Source: Bradyrhizobium diazoefficiens (lineage in GTDB: Bacteria > Pseudomonadota > Alphaproteobacteria > Rhizobiales > Xanthobacteraceae). Taken from it: a DNA stretch of 64,000 bases. Shown here piece by piece: positions 15,485-24,618 of the stretch. The DNA lies in the NCBI RefSeq assembly GCF_018129965.1, contig NZ_JAFCKW010000002.1, positions 558,001-622,000 of the forward strand, in the 5' to 3' direction. The position numbers and the translations under genes are program-made. The notes under the pieces were generated by a model, which saw only the letters and a program-made list of their open reading frames with translations, ran no database searches and was not told the DNA's origin. Position 1 is the first letter of the stretch. Every line of letters begins with the position of its first letter.

Positions 15485-17407
15485 ATGCAATTCCATCTCA
15501 ATGGATTTCAGCCGGGCGATCCCGAGATCGCCGATCCCGCCGACCGTATTCAGGCGTCCGGCGCAGCGGGTGCAGTGCCCGAGCAGGTCGATGTCCTGAT
15601 CGTCGGCTGCGGCCCTGCGGGCCTGACGCTCGCTGCGCAGCTTGCGCAGTTCCCCGATATCAAGACCTGCATCGTCGAGCAGAAGCCGGACCGCCTGCTG
15701 GTCGGGCAGGCCGATGGCGTCGCCTGCCGCACCATGGAGATGTTCCACGCCTACGGCTTCAGCGAGCGCGTGCTGAAGGAGGCCTATTGGGTCAACGAGA
15801 CGACGTTCTGGAAGCCCGACGAGCGGGCGCCGGAGACGATCGTCCGCAGCGGGCGGGTTCAGGACGTGGAAGACGGCCTTTCCGAATTCCCGCATGTCAT
15901 CCTCAACCAGGCGCGCATTCACGACGGCTTTCTCGACGTCATGCGCAAATCACCGGCCAAGCTGGAGCCGTATTACAGCCGCCGGCTGCTCGAGGTGCGG
16001 ATCGATCCGGCTGCAGATCCCGCCGATTACGGAGTGACCGTGCGCCTCGAACGCGTCGAAGCCGGACGCGAGGGCGAGATCGAAACGATCAGGGCGCGCT
16101 ATGTCGTCGGCTGTGACGGGGCGCGCAGCATGGTGCGCAAGTCGATCGGCCGCGAGCTGCACGGCGATTCCGCCAATCATGCCTGGGGCGTGATGGACGT
16201 GCTGGCGGTGACCGATTTTCCGGACATCCGCTTCAAATCGCTGATCCAGTCGGCGAAAGACGGCAGCCTGCTGATCATTCCCCGCGAAGGCGGCTACATG
16301 GTCCGCCTCTATGTCGAGCTTGCAAAACTCGATGTCGGCGAGCGCGTTGCGAGCCGCAACATCACCGCCGCCGACGTGATCGCCAAGGCGCAGCGGATCC
16401 TGAAGCCGCATACGCTCGAGGTGAAGGAGATCGCGTGGTGGTCGGTCTACGAGATAGGCCAGCGCCTGACCGACAAGTTCGACGACGTGCCCGAGGCCGA
16501 GATCGCGACAAGGCTGCCGCGCATCTTCATCGCCGGCGATGCGTGCCACACCCACAGCCCGAAGGCGGGGCAGGGCATGAACGTCTCGATGCAGGACGCC
16601 TTCAATCTCGGCTGGAAGCTGGCCGCAGTGCTGCGCAAGCAATGCGCACCGAGCCTGCTGCATTCCTATTCGGCTGAGCGTCAGGCGGTTGCGAAGGAGC
16701 TGATCGATTTCGACCGCGAATGGTCGGGCATCCTCGCATCCGCCGCCAAGGCGGGCGGCGCCGATGCCGCCAGGACGCAAGACTATTTCGTCAGGCACGG
16801 CCGCTATACGGCGGGTACGGCGACCCACTACAAGCCTTCGCTTCTGACCGGCGCGACGTCACATCAGCATCTCGCCGAAGGTCTGCTGATCGGCAAGCGC
16901 TTTCATTCGGCACCGGTCATTCGGCTTGGCGACGCCAAGCCTGTACAACTCGGTCACGCTGCGCAGGCGGACGGCCGCTTTCGGCTTTACGCGTTCTCGC
17001 CCGCGGAAGATCCTGCGGCTGAAGGTTCGGCCATTCGCGCCTTGTGTAATTTCCTGAGCGAAGCCCGGGAATCGCCGGTGCGACGCTATACGCAAGCGGA
17101 CGCAGACATCGACAGCGTGATCGACCTGCGCGCGGTATTCCAGCAGGATCATCGCGCGCTTGCCCTTGCGGCGATGCCGGCGCTGCTGCTCCCTCGCAAG
17201 GGCCGCCATGGCTTGATCGACTACGAGAAGATGTTCTGCCCCGACCTCAAGAGCGGCTACGACGTCTTCGCCATGCGCGGCATCGATCGCAAGGCCGGCT
17301 GCATGGTCGTGGTGCGGCCGGATCAGTATGTGGGACATTTGCTGCCGCTCGATGACTTCGCCGGTCTGACCGCTTATTTCGACGGGATCATGCTGCCCGC
17401 ACGTTGA
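15485..17407 (+). CDS. mobA: 3-hydroxybenzoate 4-monooxygenase (FAD-dependent)
   Basis: Flavin hydroxylase of 640 residues that would turn 3-hydroxybenzoate into protocatechuate. GxGxxG is VDVLIVGCGPAGLTLA at about residue 45, the DG motif is YVVGCDGARSMVRK, and the GD motif is RIFIAGDACHTHSPKAGQGMN. The C-terminal thioredoxin-like dimerisation domain ends with RKAGCMVVVRPDQYVGHLLPL. The start MQFHLNGFQPG and the length match, from memory, MobA of Comamonas (639 residues). GGGAAAGG precedes the ATG at 15485; an ATG at 15461 is less likely. Phenol 2-monooxygenase is the alternative. Ring-cleavage genes are not in the window. Confidence 0.9.
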   Translation: MQFHLNGFQPGDPEIADPADRIQASGAAGAVPEQVDVLIVGCGPAGLTLAAQLAQFPDIKTCIVEQKPDRLLVGQADGVACRTMEMFHAYGFSERVLKEAYWVNETTFWKPDERAPETIVRSGRVQDVEDGLSEFPHVILNQARIHDGFLDVMRKSPAKLEPYYSRRLLEVRIDPAADPADYGVTVRLERVEAGREGEIETIRARYVVGCDGARSMVRKSIGRELHGDSANHAWGVMDVLAVTDFPDIRFKSLIQSAKDGSLLIIPREGGYMVRLYVELAKLDVGERVASRNITAADVIAKAQRILKPHTLEVKEIAWWSVYEIGQRLTDKFDDVPEAEIATRLPRIFIAGDACHTHSPKAGQGMNVSMQDAFNLGWKLAAVLRKQCAPSLLHSYSAERQAVAKELIDFDREWSGILASAAKAGGADAARTQDYFVRHGRYTAGTATHYKPSLLTGATSHQHLAEGLLIGKRFHSAPVIRLGDAKPVQLGHAAQADGRFRLYAFSPAEDPAAEGSAIRALCNFLSEARESPVRRYTQADADIDSVIDLRAVFQQDHRALALAAMPALLLPRKGRHGLIDYEKMFCPDLKSGYDVFAMRGIDRKAGCMVVVRPDQYVGHLLPLDDFAGLTAYFDGIMLPAR

Positions 17408-17511
17408 AGCAAATACAATTTAAGATAGATCATCGCAGGCAGATTTCATCGATCGTAATCTCTCTGCCGAAAGCTGTTGGCATCCACTCGGGGCAGCGGG
17501 GCAACGGGAGG

Positions 17512-17796
17512 ATGACGATGAGACAGACCCAGGCGGAGACGCGCCGCCAAAGTGTCGCGAAACGATCGATGACCAAGGAGGCCAAGCAACTGGCCGATCT
17601 GATCGCCGCCCTTCGCGAATCCCTCGATGACATCCAAAGGCAGCGGGCGAGCGTCAGGCTCTCCGGCGCCGAGATGGGCGCGCTCGACGAGCGCCGCAAC
17701 AATCTGCTGCTCACCGTCGCAGCCCTGGGCGATCGCCTCTCTGCCGTGCAGGGGCTGATCGATCTCGGCCGCCCGCACATCATCCGCGTGCACTGA
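17512..17796 (+). CDS. Small coiled-coil protein, function unknown
   Basis: A 94-residue basic-then-helical protein with no signal peptide. Residues about 22-50 are a strong heptad-like helix (KQLADLIAALRESLDDIQRQ), then DERRNNLLLTVAALGDRLSAVQ. GGGAGG lies six bases before the ATG at 17512. 104 bp after mobA; a functional link is not evident. Confidence 0.6.
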   Translation: MTMRQTQAETRRQSVAKRSMTKEAKQLADLIAALRESLDDIQRQRASVRLSGAEMGALDERRNNLLLTVAALGDRLSAVQGLIDLGRPHIIRVH

Positions 17797-17810
17797 GCGG
17801 ATTGCGCGCG

Positions 17811-18083
17811 TTAGCGGTTCCGTCGCGGCGGCGTCGGACCCGGCTGACGGTTTTGCATCGCATAAGGATTGGCGTAGCACTGCGCCGGTTGCCCGGACGC
17901 GGTCGCGGCGCACTGCGCGATCGACGTGAAGCTGCAATCGATGGTGCTGCCGTCGACGGTGTAGACCTCCATGCAGATGGGATAGCGCGGGTCGTAGGTT
18001 TGCGCCGCTCCCGGCGCGCCGCCGACCAGAGACAGGCCCGGCAAGCCCGCGACAAGCAGAATCGCATTCATTTTGAGTCGCAC
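17811..18083 (-). CDS. DUF3551-like exported protein
   Basis: A 90-residue protein with a signal (MNAILLVAGLPGLSLVGGAPGAA), then ICMEVYTVDGSTIDCSFTSIAQCAATASG and a C-terminal N/P/R tail. The spacing of cysteines and the xCSFTSxxQCxATASG stretch are typical of DUF3551, a small periplasmic family common in Bradyrhizobium. GTG at 18083 is chosen since GGAGG lies six bases upstream; ATG at 18071 is the alternative. Confidence 0.75.
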   Translation of the reverse strand: MRLKMNAILLVAGLPGLSLVGGAPGAAQTYDPRYPICMEVYTVDGSTIDCSFTSIAQCAATASGQPAQCYANPYAMQNRQPGPTPPRRNR

Positions 18084-18222
18084 GTTCGACCTCCGCTGCT
18101 CAGTTGGAACCAAAGCACAATGCTGCTGTGGATGGCACCAAATTGCCATGGTCCCGGCGAATTGCCGCCAAGGCCCGCTGTCACGAGGGACACGGGTGCA
18201 GGGTAACGCAAGGGGACGCGAA

Positions 18223-18402
18223 TTGGCCTACAAGATGGTCGCAGAACGCGACAATGAAAAGTGCAGTTTCGCCCGCGAGAGCCGGCTGCTCATCGTGGCG
18301 AAGGCGAAGGTCTGGGCGAGCGAGGGGTGGCAGGTCGTGATCACCGACCAGGACGGCAAGGCCTACGCGCCGTCCGAATTCGATCAGCTCTCGGCGGCGT
18401 GA
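18223..18402 (+). CDS. Short conserved hypothetical protein
   Basis: A 59-residue protein LAYKMVAERDNEKCSFARES, followed by a helix and WQVVITDQDGKAYAPSEFDQL. I have seen this pattern among short Bradyrhizobium proteins of unknown role. A TTG start at 18223 has AGGGGA seven bases upstream; an ATG at 18235 has none. Confidence 0.55.
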   Translation: MAYKMVAERDNEKCSFARESRLLIVAKAKVWASEGWQVVITDQDGKAYAPSEFDQLSAA

Positions 18403-18463
18403 CCGTGTAGCGCGTCGTCACGGACATCCGGCGGCTTGAAGCGGGCTCAGCCGCTCGCCGGCG

Positions 18464-18808
18464 TCAATGCGCCGTCGTCTCCGAGAACAGGTTGATGACG
18501 ACCACCCCCGATACGATTAGGGCGATGCCGACGAAGGCTGCGGCGTCCAGCATCTGGCGGAACAGCACGAAGGAGACCGTGGCGGTCAGGATGATGCCGA
18601 CCCCGCCCCAGATGGCATAGGCGATGCTCAAGGGGATGACCCTGATCGCGACCGACAACGCATAGAACGAGGCGACATAGAACAGCACCATGGCCAAGGT
18701 CGGCCATGGGCGGGTGAACTGGGCGGATTGCTGGAGGAAAGCAGAGGCGGTGACCTCGAGGACGATGGCGAGGGCAAGCGCGGCGTAGGCGTTGAAGGCG
18801 GACGTCAT
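18464..18808 (-). CDS. SMR family efflux protein (EmrE/QacE-like)
   Basis: Inner-membrane drug/proton antiporter subunit of 114 residues with four transmembrane helices. The essential membrane glutamate is in the first helix (LALAIVLEVTASAFLQQ). Helix 3 has the AYAIWGGVGIILTA pattern and helix 4 ends the protein with IVSGVVVINLFS. ATG at 18808 gives the standard SMR length. No guanidine riboswitch motif is visible upstream. Substrate could be quaternary cations or guanidinium. Confidence 0.9.
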   Translation of the reverse strand: MTSAFNAYAALALAIVLEVTASAFLQQSAQFTRPWPTLAMVLFYVASFYALSVAIRVIPLSIAYAIWGGVGIILTATVSFVLFRQMLDAAAFVGIALIVSGVVVINLFSETTAH

Positions 18809-19004
18809 GGCGGACCTGGAAGGACGAGAAAGACACCGCGCGGCAGGTATGTTCAGCAGGCGAATCATGGTGGGCCCGATGGGCCATGCCTTGGACGGCT
18901 TACTACGCGCGCGTGACGAGCCCGCGACAAACCGCTAGCCTGCGGTTCCCGCCCTGAAACGGTCGCGCTTGCGGCTTCGGGCGATCGACCTTACGGACGT
19001 CTGC

Positions 19005-19820
19005 ATGCTCGTCATCTCCATTCAAAGCCAGGTGGTCCACGGCCATGTCGGCAACAGCGCCGCGGCCTATGCCATGCAGGCGGAGGGCGTCAACGTCGCG
19101 GCGGTGCCCACGACGCTGCTGTCGAACCATCCGCGCTATCCGACCTTACGCGGTCGTGTGCTGGAGACCGAACTCGTTGCCGATCTGCTGAAGGGCGTCG
19201 AGGAGCGCGATCTCGTCGACGAGGCCGCGGTCCTCGTCACCGGCTATCTCGGGTCGCCCGGGAATGCTGCGGCGATTGCCGATTTCGCCGAGCGGGCGCT
19301 GAGGCGCAATGCGAAGCTGGTCTATGTCTGCGATCCCGTGATCGGAGATGACGGCCGAGTCTACGTTGCGGACGGCATTCTGGACGTGGTCCGTCACCGC
19401 CTGCTGCCGGCAGCCCATCTGATCACGCCGAACCAGTTCGAACTCGAACTGCTCTCGGGGGCCTCGATCAAGGATGCGCAAGGCTTGCGCGCGGCATGTG
19501 CGGCGCTCGCAGGCCAGCGCCGCATCGACGTCGTCGCCACCGGCTGCACGCTCGCCGATACGCCGAAAGGCCAGGTCGAAACCATTCTTTGTGCGGACGG
19601 ACAATTGTCGCGCTTTGCGACGCCGCGCCTGCCGATCCGTCCCTCCGGCACCGGCGATCTTCTCACGGGCCTGATCGCGGCGCATCTGGCCAAGGGAAAG
19701 GCGACGGAGACGGCGGTGCGGCTGGCGGTCGAGACCGTCTTTGCGGTGCTGGTGCGCACGCAGGACTCCGGCTCCGCCGAGATGCGCCTGGTGCCGCTGC
19801 CGACGCCGGGGCGAACGTAA
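19005..19820 (+). CDS. pdxY: Pyridoxal kinase
   Basis: Vitamin B6 salvage kinase of 271 residues that phosphorylates pyridoxal with ATP. Landmarks: ISIQSQVVHGHVGNSAAAYA at the N-terminus, VYVCDPVIGDDGRVYV, LITPNQFELELLSG, and the ATP/anion-hole motif RPSGTGDLLTGL with the catalytic aspartate. These are the PdxY/PdxK consensus. Monocistronic; convergent with the M15-like peptidase gene. Confidence 0.94.
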   Translation: MLVISIQSQVVHGHVGNSAAAYAMQAEGVNVAAVPTTLLSNHPRYPTLRGRVLETELVADLLKGVEERDLVDEAAVLVTGYLGSPGNAAAIADFAERALRRNAKLVYVCDPVIGDDGRVYVADGILDVVRHRLLPAAHLITPNQFELELLSGASIKDAQGLRAACAALAGQRRIDVVATGCTLADTPKGQVETILCADGQLSRFATPRLPIRPSGTGDLLTGLIAAHLAKGKATETAVRLAVETVFAVLVRTQDSGSAEMRLVPLPTPGRT

Positions 19821-19824
19821 CCGC

Positions 19825-21138
19825 TCAGGTCGCGCGCTTGGCGGCCGATTGCGCCGATTTCTGCGGCTTGGCCAACACTTTCTGCTCGCGCGCGGCCTGT
19901 GCCTTCGGCGGCCTGGCGCTGGCCACGGCCCTGATCGTCCTCGGCTTGACGTTGGCGACTTCCTTGCGCTCCGCTGTGCCACGCTTGGAGATGTATTCCG
20001 GACCGTCGATCGGCCCCACATGCGGCGGATCGCGGCCAAGATAGGGCCTGCCGATGCCGAGCGCCTTGCCGTTGGCGTCGACCCATTTCCACAGGATCTC
20101 GGTCGAAGCCCAGCGCTGGGCCCTGTTGCTGCCCTGGATGCTGACGATGTCAGCCGCCATGCCGTGGCCGTAGCCGCCGCGCGTGCTGCCGCCATGATAG
20201 GAACGGTCCGAGGCGGCCTTCAGGCCGCTCGCGATCGACTGGCGATAATCGTCGCGGAACGCGCTGGTGATACCCGGCGAGAGACCGGCAGCCTCCGCCG
20301 CGAGCAGCGTACGGAACAGCTTCTGCTTGAAGCCCTTGTCCATGCCGCCGATCACGTAATCCATCATCGACAGACCGGCGTGCTCGGCCGCCTTCGGATC
20401 CTTCCAGCCGAAATCTTCATCCACCAGCTTCGTGAAGCTGCGCATCACTGTGACCATCTTGCCCTTGCGCTTGACGGTGACGGTGCGGCGCTCCTCGACC
20501 TTGATCGAGTCCTCCTTGGGGGTGCGCTGATAGAGCGTCCAGAGATAGCGGTCGATGCAGGCATCCATGACGAAGCATTCGTCGAGCACCGCGACAGTGT
20601 CGGCAGGCGGCGAGGCGCTGCCTGCAGCGGGCGCAGGACCGGTCGCGGTCGCTGCGGCCGACAGCGCGTCCGTCGGCACGATATCGGCGGGGTCGGCAGA
20701 TGCGAGCTGGATCGTGGGCTGTTGCGCTGGCGCCGTCTCGCTGGCGACGTTGGCAGCATCCGGCAGGATCTGCGACGCGGGCGGCGCTTCGATCGGCAAG
20801 ACCAGCGACGGATCGGCCGAGGCGAGCTTGATGGCGGCAGCGGGCGGGACGGGCGCGGCTGCGACCGTAGCTGCGTCATCCGCGGTCACTGCGCCGCCGT
20901 CCTCGACGCTCGCAGCGCGATCATTGATCGTCGCAGCGCGATCATTGATCGTCGCAGCGCGCGAAACGTCGGCGAGTTCGATCCGGCTGACTTCTTTCGC
21001 GCGGGAGACGGCCGCTGCGTTGGCACCACTGTTCTCGATCAGGGCAGGTGCGTAGGCAGACAAGGAAAGCGCCAGCCATCCGGCCATCACGGCCGAGGGG
21101 CATGAGACTGCCACCAGAAGAGACCGCCGATCGTTCAT
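19825..21138 (-). CDS. Exported M15-like peptidase/carboxypeptidase domain protein
   Basis: A 437-residue protein. The N-terminus has a signal or anchor (SLLVAVSCPSAVMAGWLALSLSAYA), followed by about 150 residues of low-complexity Ala/Pro/Asp, including a tandem AATINDR repeat. The C-terminal half carries SAFRDDYRQSIASGLKA, then GGYGHGMAADIVSI and DPPHVGP, which line up with the zinc ligands of M15/VanY-type peptidases (H-x-x-G-x-A-x-D and P-x-H). A basic Lys/Ala tail ends it, possibly for binding to cell wall. Peptidoglycan hydrolysis is inferred. Confidence 0.72.
   Translation of the reverse strand: MNDRRSLLVAVSCPSAVMAGWLALSLSAYAPALIENSGANAAAVSRAKEVSRIELADVSRAATINDRAATINDRAASVEDGGAVTADDAATVAAAPVPPAAAIKLASADPSLVLPIEAPPASQILPDAANVASETAPAQQPTIQLASADPADIVPTDALSAAATATGPAPAAGSASPPADTVAVLDECFVMDACIDRYLWTLYQRTPKEDSIKVEERRTVTVKRKGKMVTVMRSFTKLVDEDFGWKDPKAAEHAGLSMMDYVIGGMDKGFKQKLFRTLLAAEAAGLSPGITSAFRDDYRQSIASGLKAASDRSYHGGSTRGGYGHGMAADIVSIQGSNRAQRWASTEILWKWVDANGKALGIGRPYLGRDPPHVGPIDGPEYISKRGTAERKEVANVKPRTIRAVASARPPKAQAAREQKVLAKPQKSAQSAAKRAT
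20911..20961. repeat. 21-bp tandem repeat inside the M15-like gene
   Basis: CGCAGCGCGATCATTGATCG plus T, present 2.4 times, in frame, encoding two AATINDR units. It keeps the reading frame and may vary in copy number. Confidence 0.85.
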
Positions 21139-21492
21139 GATCCCTGCCTCCAAAGGTTCTGTCGAACCTTTCTTGTCGGAACAGATTTGCACAGCCAGGC
21201 ACGCGGTGCATCCATTGTTCGGAGGACGTGTGGCGGTGCAATGGCGCAATGTGCCGGGATCAGGCTTTTCCAGCGGGTGTTGCGCATCTACAACGCGGGT
21301 TCCCGCGGTCGTCGGCAAGGTCCAGGCGCTGGTGAAGGCCTTAAAGCAGGCAATTGCCTATCTGCGGCAGCGTCTTTGGAAGGTTAACGATTCCCCCATG
21401 CGCCCGAAGCGATGTTGCAGTGCAGCAATGCATATCGCAATGCAGCAATCCGGGATTACATCTGCTCCGAAGCACTCTTTGGAGCATCACCC
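21139..21492. other. Intergenic region without a convincing gene
   Basis: About 350 bp between divergent genes. Short open frames cross it in several phases, none with a family match or clear ribosome binding site. A near-repeat GCAGTGCAGCAATGCAT / GCAATGCAGCAATC lies at about 21416-21450, possibly part of a promoter. Confidence 0.5.
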
Positions 21493-21744
21493 ATGAACAA
21501 GAAGATTTTCGCGATTGCAGCCGGCCTCGTCATCGCGGGCACGACTGCCACCTTCGCCGCCGAGTTGCCGGCTTATGAGGCGAACGGCATCACCGTCTCG
21601 CCCGTGCAGGTCCGCGTGCTCGGCGCCAACAATGTCGAGCAGCAGGTGACGGCGCCTGCCTCCAGCGTGACGGCGCTGCAGGCCAGTGTCCTGTCGCCAC
21701 GCAAGCTGACGACCGCGACGGCGACCACGGGCTCGGCCCGCTAG
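21493..21744 (+). CDS. Small exported protein, function unknown
   Basis: An 83-residue protein with Sec signal MNKKIFAIAAGLVIAGTTATFA (cleavage after FAA). The 60-residue mature part is neutral and beta-prone (YEANGITVSPVQVRVLG). ATG at 21493 has GGAG eight bases upstream. No family recognised. Confidence 0.65.
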   Translation: MNKKIFAIAAGLVIAGTTATFAAELPAYEANGITVSPVQVRVLGANNVEQQVTAPASSVTALQASVLSPRKLTTATATTGSAR

Positions 21745-22037
21745 ACCTGGCTTCCTGCGACAGGCGCGCTGCGAGCTTGTCGCGTCTCGCACAGGATTCG
21801 GGTTTTAAGAAGGCAGCGTTTCGCCAATGGAGCCGCGTCCCTCCGGGTGGCGCGGTTTTTTCGTGGATCATGCGCGGATCGAGAAGTCATCGCCGAAAAA
21901 GAATCGCGCGGGCCTTCGTTGTGGACCGCCGTTCGAGACGAGTGTGATCTCCTTAATAGTTGTTTTGCAGATCGCGGCGCTTGATGCAGGCGTCGCCGGA
22001 GTGGCGGCCAAGAATCGTTTTCATATTGGAGTCCGTC

Positions 22038-22184
22038 ATGCCCGTTGCCCAGAAAGCCGTCGTCGCGCCCGCCTCGTTGCGTGGGGTCATCGTCAGGCAT
22101 CTGGCGCTGTTCGCAGCCGCTGCGCTGTTCGTGTTCGTGCTGAGCCTGACCTATGGGCTCGATCTCAGCCCCGGGTTCTTCTGA
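22038..22184 (+). CDS. Small single-pass membrane protein
   Basis: 48 residues: a short basic N-terminus then one hydrophobic helix (LALFAAAALFVFVLSLTYGL). TTGGAG lies six bases before the ATG. Short membrane proteins of this form are common and unnamed in this genus. Confidence 0.5.
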   Translation: MPVAQKAVVAPASLRGVIVRHLALFAAAALFVFVLSLTYGLDLSPGFF

Positions 22185-22283
22185 GCGTTTTCCCGCTTCC
22201 GCCGGCTTCGACACGATCGCCGCGTGCCAGCCTTGCAGGCAAATGGGTTGAGGCGGCAGCGTCGCCGACGTAACGCTTGATCC

Positions 22284-23204
22284 ATGGATCAGCGGACTGG
22301 CGGCGCCAACGCTCTCACGGAGAACAACGCGACGGCACCGGCGCTGATTGGCGTCGTCTGCGGCCTGTCGGCTGCTTTTTTCTGGGCGCTCGGCTTTGCC
22401 GGAACGCGGCATGGCCTCAAGGTCGGCTTCACGCCGGTCGATCTGCTGGTGCATCGCTATGTCTGGTCGGGCATAGTGTTCCTGCCGCTGGTCCTGCGCG
22501 CCGGCATCTCCGATCTCTGCGGCATCGGCTGGGGCAGGGGCCTCGTGCTGATGGTGCTCGGCGGCCCCGTGATGTCGCTGATCTCCTACACCGGGTTCCT
22601 GTTCGTGCCGCTCGGCCATGGCAGCGTCATCCAGCCGTCGTCTGCGACGCTCGGTGGCTTGTTTCTGGCCGCCTTGGTCCTGAAGGAGAGGATCTCCGCC
22701 GCGCGCCTCGCCGGCGCCATCGTCATCGTTGGCGGCCTTTGTGTGATCGGTGCGGAATCGATCGGCCATATCGGCGCCGACGGCGTGCTGGGCGATCTGA
22801 TCTTCGTGGCGACCGGCTTCATGTTCGCAGGATTCGGTACGCTGCTGCGCCGCTGGCGCGTGTCTGCGGTCTCGGCCGCGCTGGTCATCAACGTGCTGTC
22901 GCTGGTGATGATGCCGTTCTACCTGCTCACCGCCGGGCCCGCCCGCATGGCGGCGATAGGCGTCGGCGAAAACGCCATCCAGGCGCTGGCGCAGGGCGTG
23001 CTCGCGGGCCCCGCTGCGCTCTATCTGTTCGTCGTCTCGGTGCAGCGGCTCGGCGTCGCCCGCGCCGCCGTGTTTCCGGCCTGCGTCCCGGCGCTGACGC
23101 TGCTCACCGGCTGGCTGCTGCTCGGCGAGCCGCCGACGGCGTTGCAGGCGGCGGGATTGGTGACGGTGCTGTGCGGATTCTATCTGGCGCAACGGCAGGG
23201 GTGA
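22284..23204 (+). CDS. EamA/DMT family transporter
   Basis: Inner-membrane protein of 306 residues with ten predicted helices and two EamA repeats. The first repeat starts GVVCGLSAAFFWALGFAGTR, with the conserved LxHRYxWS equivalent VHRYVWSGI. The second starts GVLGDLIFVATGFMFAGFGTL, and the end shows LLLGEPPTALQAAGLVTVLCGFY. Substrate (an amino acid, metabolite or drug) cannot be told. Confidence 0.9.
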   Translation: MDQRTGGANALTENNATAPALIGVVCGLSAAFFWALGFAGTRHGLKVGFTPVDLLVHRYVWSGIVFLPLVLRAGISDLCGIGWGRGLVLMVLGGPVMSLISYTGFLFVPLGHGSVIQPSSATLGGLFLAALVLKERISAARLAGAIVIVGGLCVIGAESIGHIGADGVLGDLIFVATGFMFAGFGTLLRRWRVSAVSAALVINVLSLVMMPFYLLTAGPARMAAIGVGENAIQALAQGVLAGPAALYLFVVSVQRLGVARAAVFPACVPALTLLTGWLLLGEPPTALQAAGLVTVLCGFYLAQRQG

Positions 23205-23273
23205 CCTGCCGGTGACGCGCGGCAGAACCTAAGTTCCAGCCCTATATCAGCGCAGTCCCACAGAAAGTCTGCG

Positions 23274-23600
23274 ATGTCCGACAAGCACTCCACATCCACT
23301 GCGCCCAGGATCGTCCACGCGCGCCGCGCGCCTCCGGTGCTGGTCTGCCGCAAATGCCTCAAGCGCAGCGATGCAGGGCGCGATGTCGGGCGGGCGCTGA
23401 AGTCGGAATTGAAGGCGGCTCGGCGCGACGGAACCAAACCGGCCAAGCTGGTGATGGCCGGCTGCTTTGGCCTGTGCCCGAAAGGGGCGGTTGTGGTTGC
23501 GAGCGGCGCCAGCCTGGCGCGGCAGGACTATGTGCTGGTGGACAATCGCGACCAGGTGCCGCGGGCGCTGGCGTTGCTGGACGGCGACGGCGGCAAATGA
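23274..23600 (+). CDS. Thioredoxin-like [2Fe-2S] ferredoxin family protein
   Basis: A 108-residue protein. Two cysteine pairs, VCRKC near residue 27 and GCFGLCPKGAVVV near residue 65, are the layout of the thioredoxin-like 2Fe-2S ferredoxins (NuoE C-terminal fold), where four cysteines hold the cluster. The N-terminal 20 residues are disordered. Role as a small electron carrier is inferred from the family. Confidence 0.78.
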   Translation: MSDKHSTSTAPRIVHARRAPPVLVCRKCLKRSDAGRDVGRALKSELKAARRDGTKPAKLVMAGCFGLCPKGAVVVASGASLARQDYVLVDNRDQVPRALALLDGDGGK

Positions 23601-23609
23601 TGCCGACGC

Positions 23610-23810
23610 TTATTTGCGAAGCTGCGAGGTAGACCCTGGAGCTGCAGCCTCCCAGGGGGCGGGCAGAACCACCCGGATCGGGCGGGCTTCGTCGGAGCTT
23701 TCCGTCCGCGGCGCCGGCGCAGGTTGATCCGGCGCACGCTCCGCGGCTGCAACGGCGATCGACGCCAGGATAAAACTCGCCGCGATTGCGACCATCCGCA
23801 GATCAAACAT
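23610..23810 (-). CDS. Small exported proline-rich protein
   Basis: 66 residues with signal MFDLRMVAIAASFILASIAVAAA and a Pro/Ala-rich mature part. GAGG is nine bases before the ATG at 23810; an ATG at 23819 has GAGG too close. It converges with the ferredoxin-like gene. No family recognised. Confidence 0.5.
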   Translation of the reverse strand: MFDLRMVAIAASFILASIAVAAAERAPDQPAPAPRTESSDEARPIRVVLPAPWEAAAPGSTSQLRK

Positions 23811-23887
23811 TCTCGCCATCCTCTGTTGGGAAGAGAACGGCCGAGCGTCCAAAAAGTTCAGTCGCGCAGAGGCAGTCGGTGCGCGCT

Positions 23888-24238
23888 TCAAGCCTTTTTC
23901 ACGAACTCCGACTTCAGATTCATGGCGCCGATGCCGTCGATCTTGCAGGCGATGTTGTGGCCGTCGGTGGCGTCCTGGAGGCGGATGTTGCGGACCTTGG
24001 TGCCGCCCTTGACCACCGAGGAGGAGCCCTTGACCTTGAGGTCCTTCATCACGATGACGCTGTCGCCATCGGTGAGCATATTGCCATGGGCGTCGCGCAC
24101 GCCGGCCTCCTGCGAAGCGTCCGCGGTCGCATCGCCGGCGGCGCTCCATTCGTGGGCGCATTCCGGGCAGATCCAGAGATCGCGGTCCTGGTAGGCATGC
24201 TCCGAATTGCATTTCGGGCATTTGGTGGCGTCGGTCAT
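23888..24238 (-). CDS. PhnA/YjdM zinc-ribbon domain protein
   Basis: A 116-residue protein. The N-terminal zinc ribbon has [12 protein letters not shown] and [10 protein letters not shown]. The C-terminal PhnA domain has [25 protein letters not shown] and [12 protein letters not shown], the family hallmark. PhnA-like proteins (old name alkylphosphonate uptake) are not transporters; their role is unsettled. This is a full-length member. Confidence 0.92.
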   Translation of the reverse strand: MTDATKCPKCNSEHAYQDRDLWICPECAHEWSAAGDATADASQEAGVRDAHGNMLTDGDSVIVMKDLKVKGSSSVVKGGTKVRNIRLQDATDGHNIACKIDGIGAMNLKSEFVKKA

Positions 24239-24294
24239 GGCAGGTCTCGTCTTTCGGAAGTCAGCAAAGGGGCGTCAGATGGCATTCATGCGCG

Positions 24295-24468
24295 TCATCG
24301 AAACAGCGCGGCGAAGATCACGTAGAACCAGCCGAGGATGCCGTGGATGATCGCCCACAGGATCGAATGGTTGTTGGTGTAGGAGATCGCGATGGCGAGC
24401 GCCGAGCCGAAGCCGACGCCGTATTTGGCGCCCTCGACGCGGACGCCGTAAGATCGATTCTGGTTCAT
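24295..24468 (-). CDS. Small membrane protein
   Basis: 57 residues, GVRVEGAKYGVGFGSALAIAIS followed by HSILWAIIHGILGWFYVIFAALF, with two hydrophobic segments. GGAAGGATCACC precedes the ATG. I know this as a recurrent short membrane protein of unknown role in Bradyrhizobium-like genomes. 56 bp after, on the minus strand, comes no further gene before the phnA-like one. Confidence 0.6.
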   Translation of the reverse strand: MNQNRSYGVRVEGAKYGVGFGSALAIAISYTNNHSILWAIIHGILGWFYVIFAALFR

Positions 24469-24618
24469 GGTGATCCTTCCGCGGGATGGCGTGCCGTCTG
24501 GTCCTGCAAGCCTTCTCATCCTACAGGGATCGCAGCGGTCGATTGAGGCAGATCAAGCCTCGCCGGCGCGCGCGGCCGTACGCTTATCAGGCCAGCGGCG
24601 AGAAGGCGAGGTCCGGCG

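Noticed and set aside
18809..18960. Guanidine riboswitch upstream of the SMR gene
   Set aside because: The short upstream region has no recognisable guanidine-I or -II motif.
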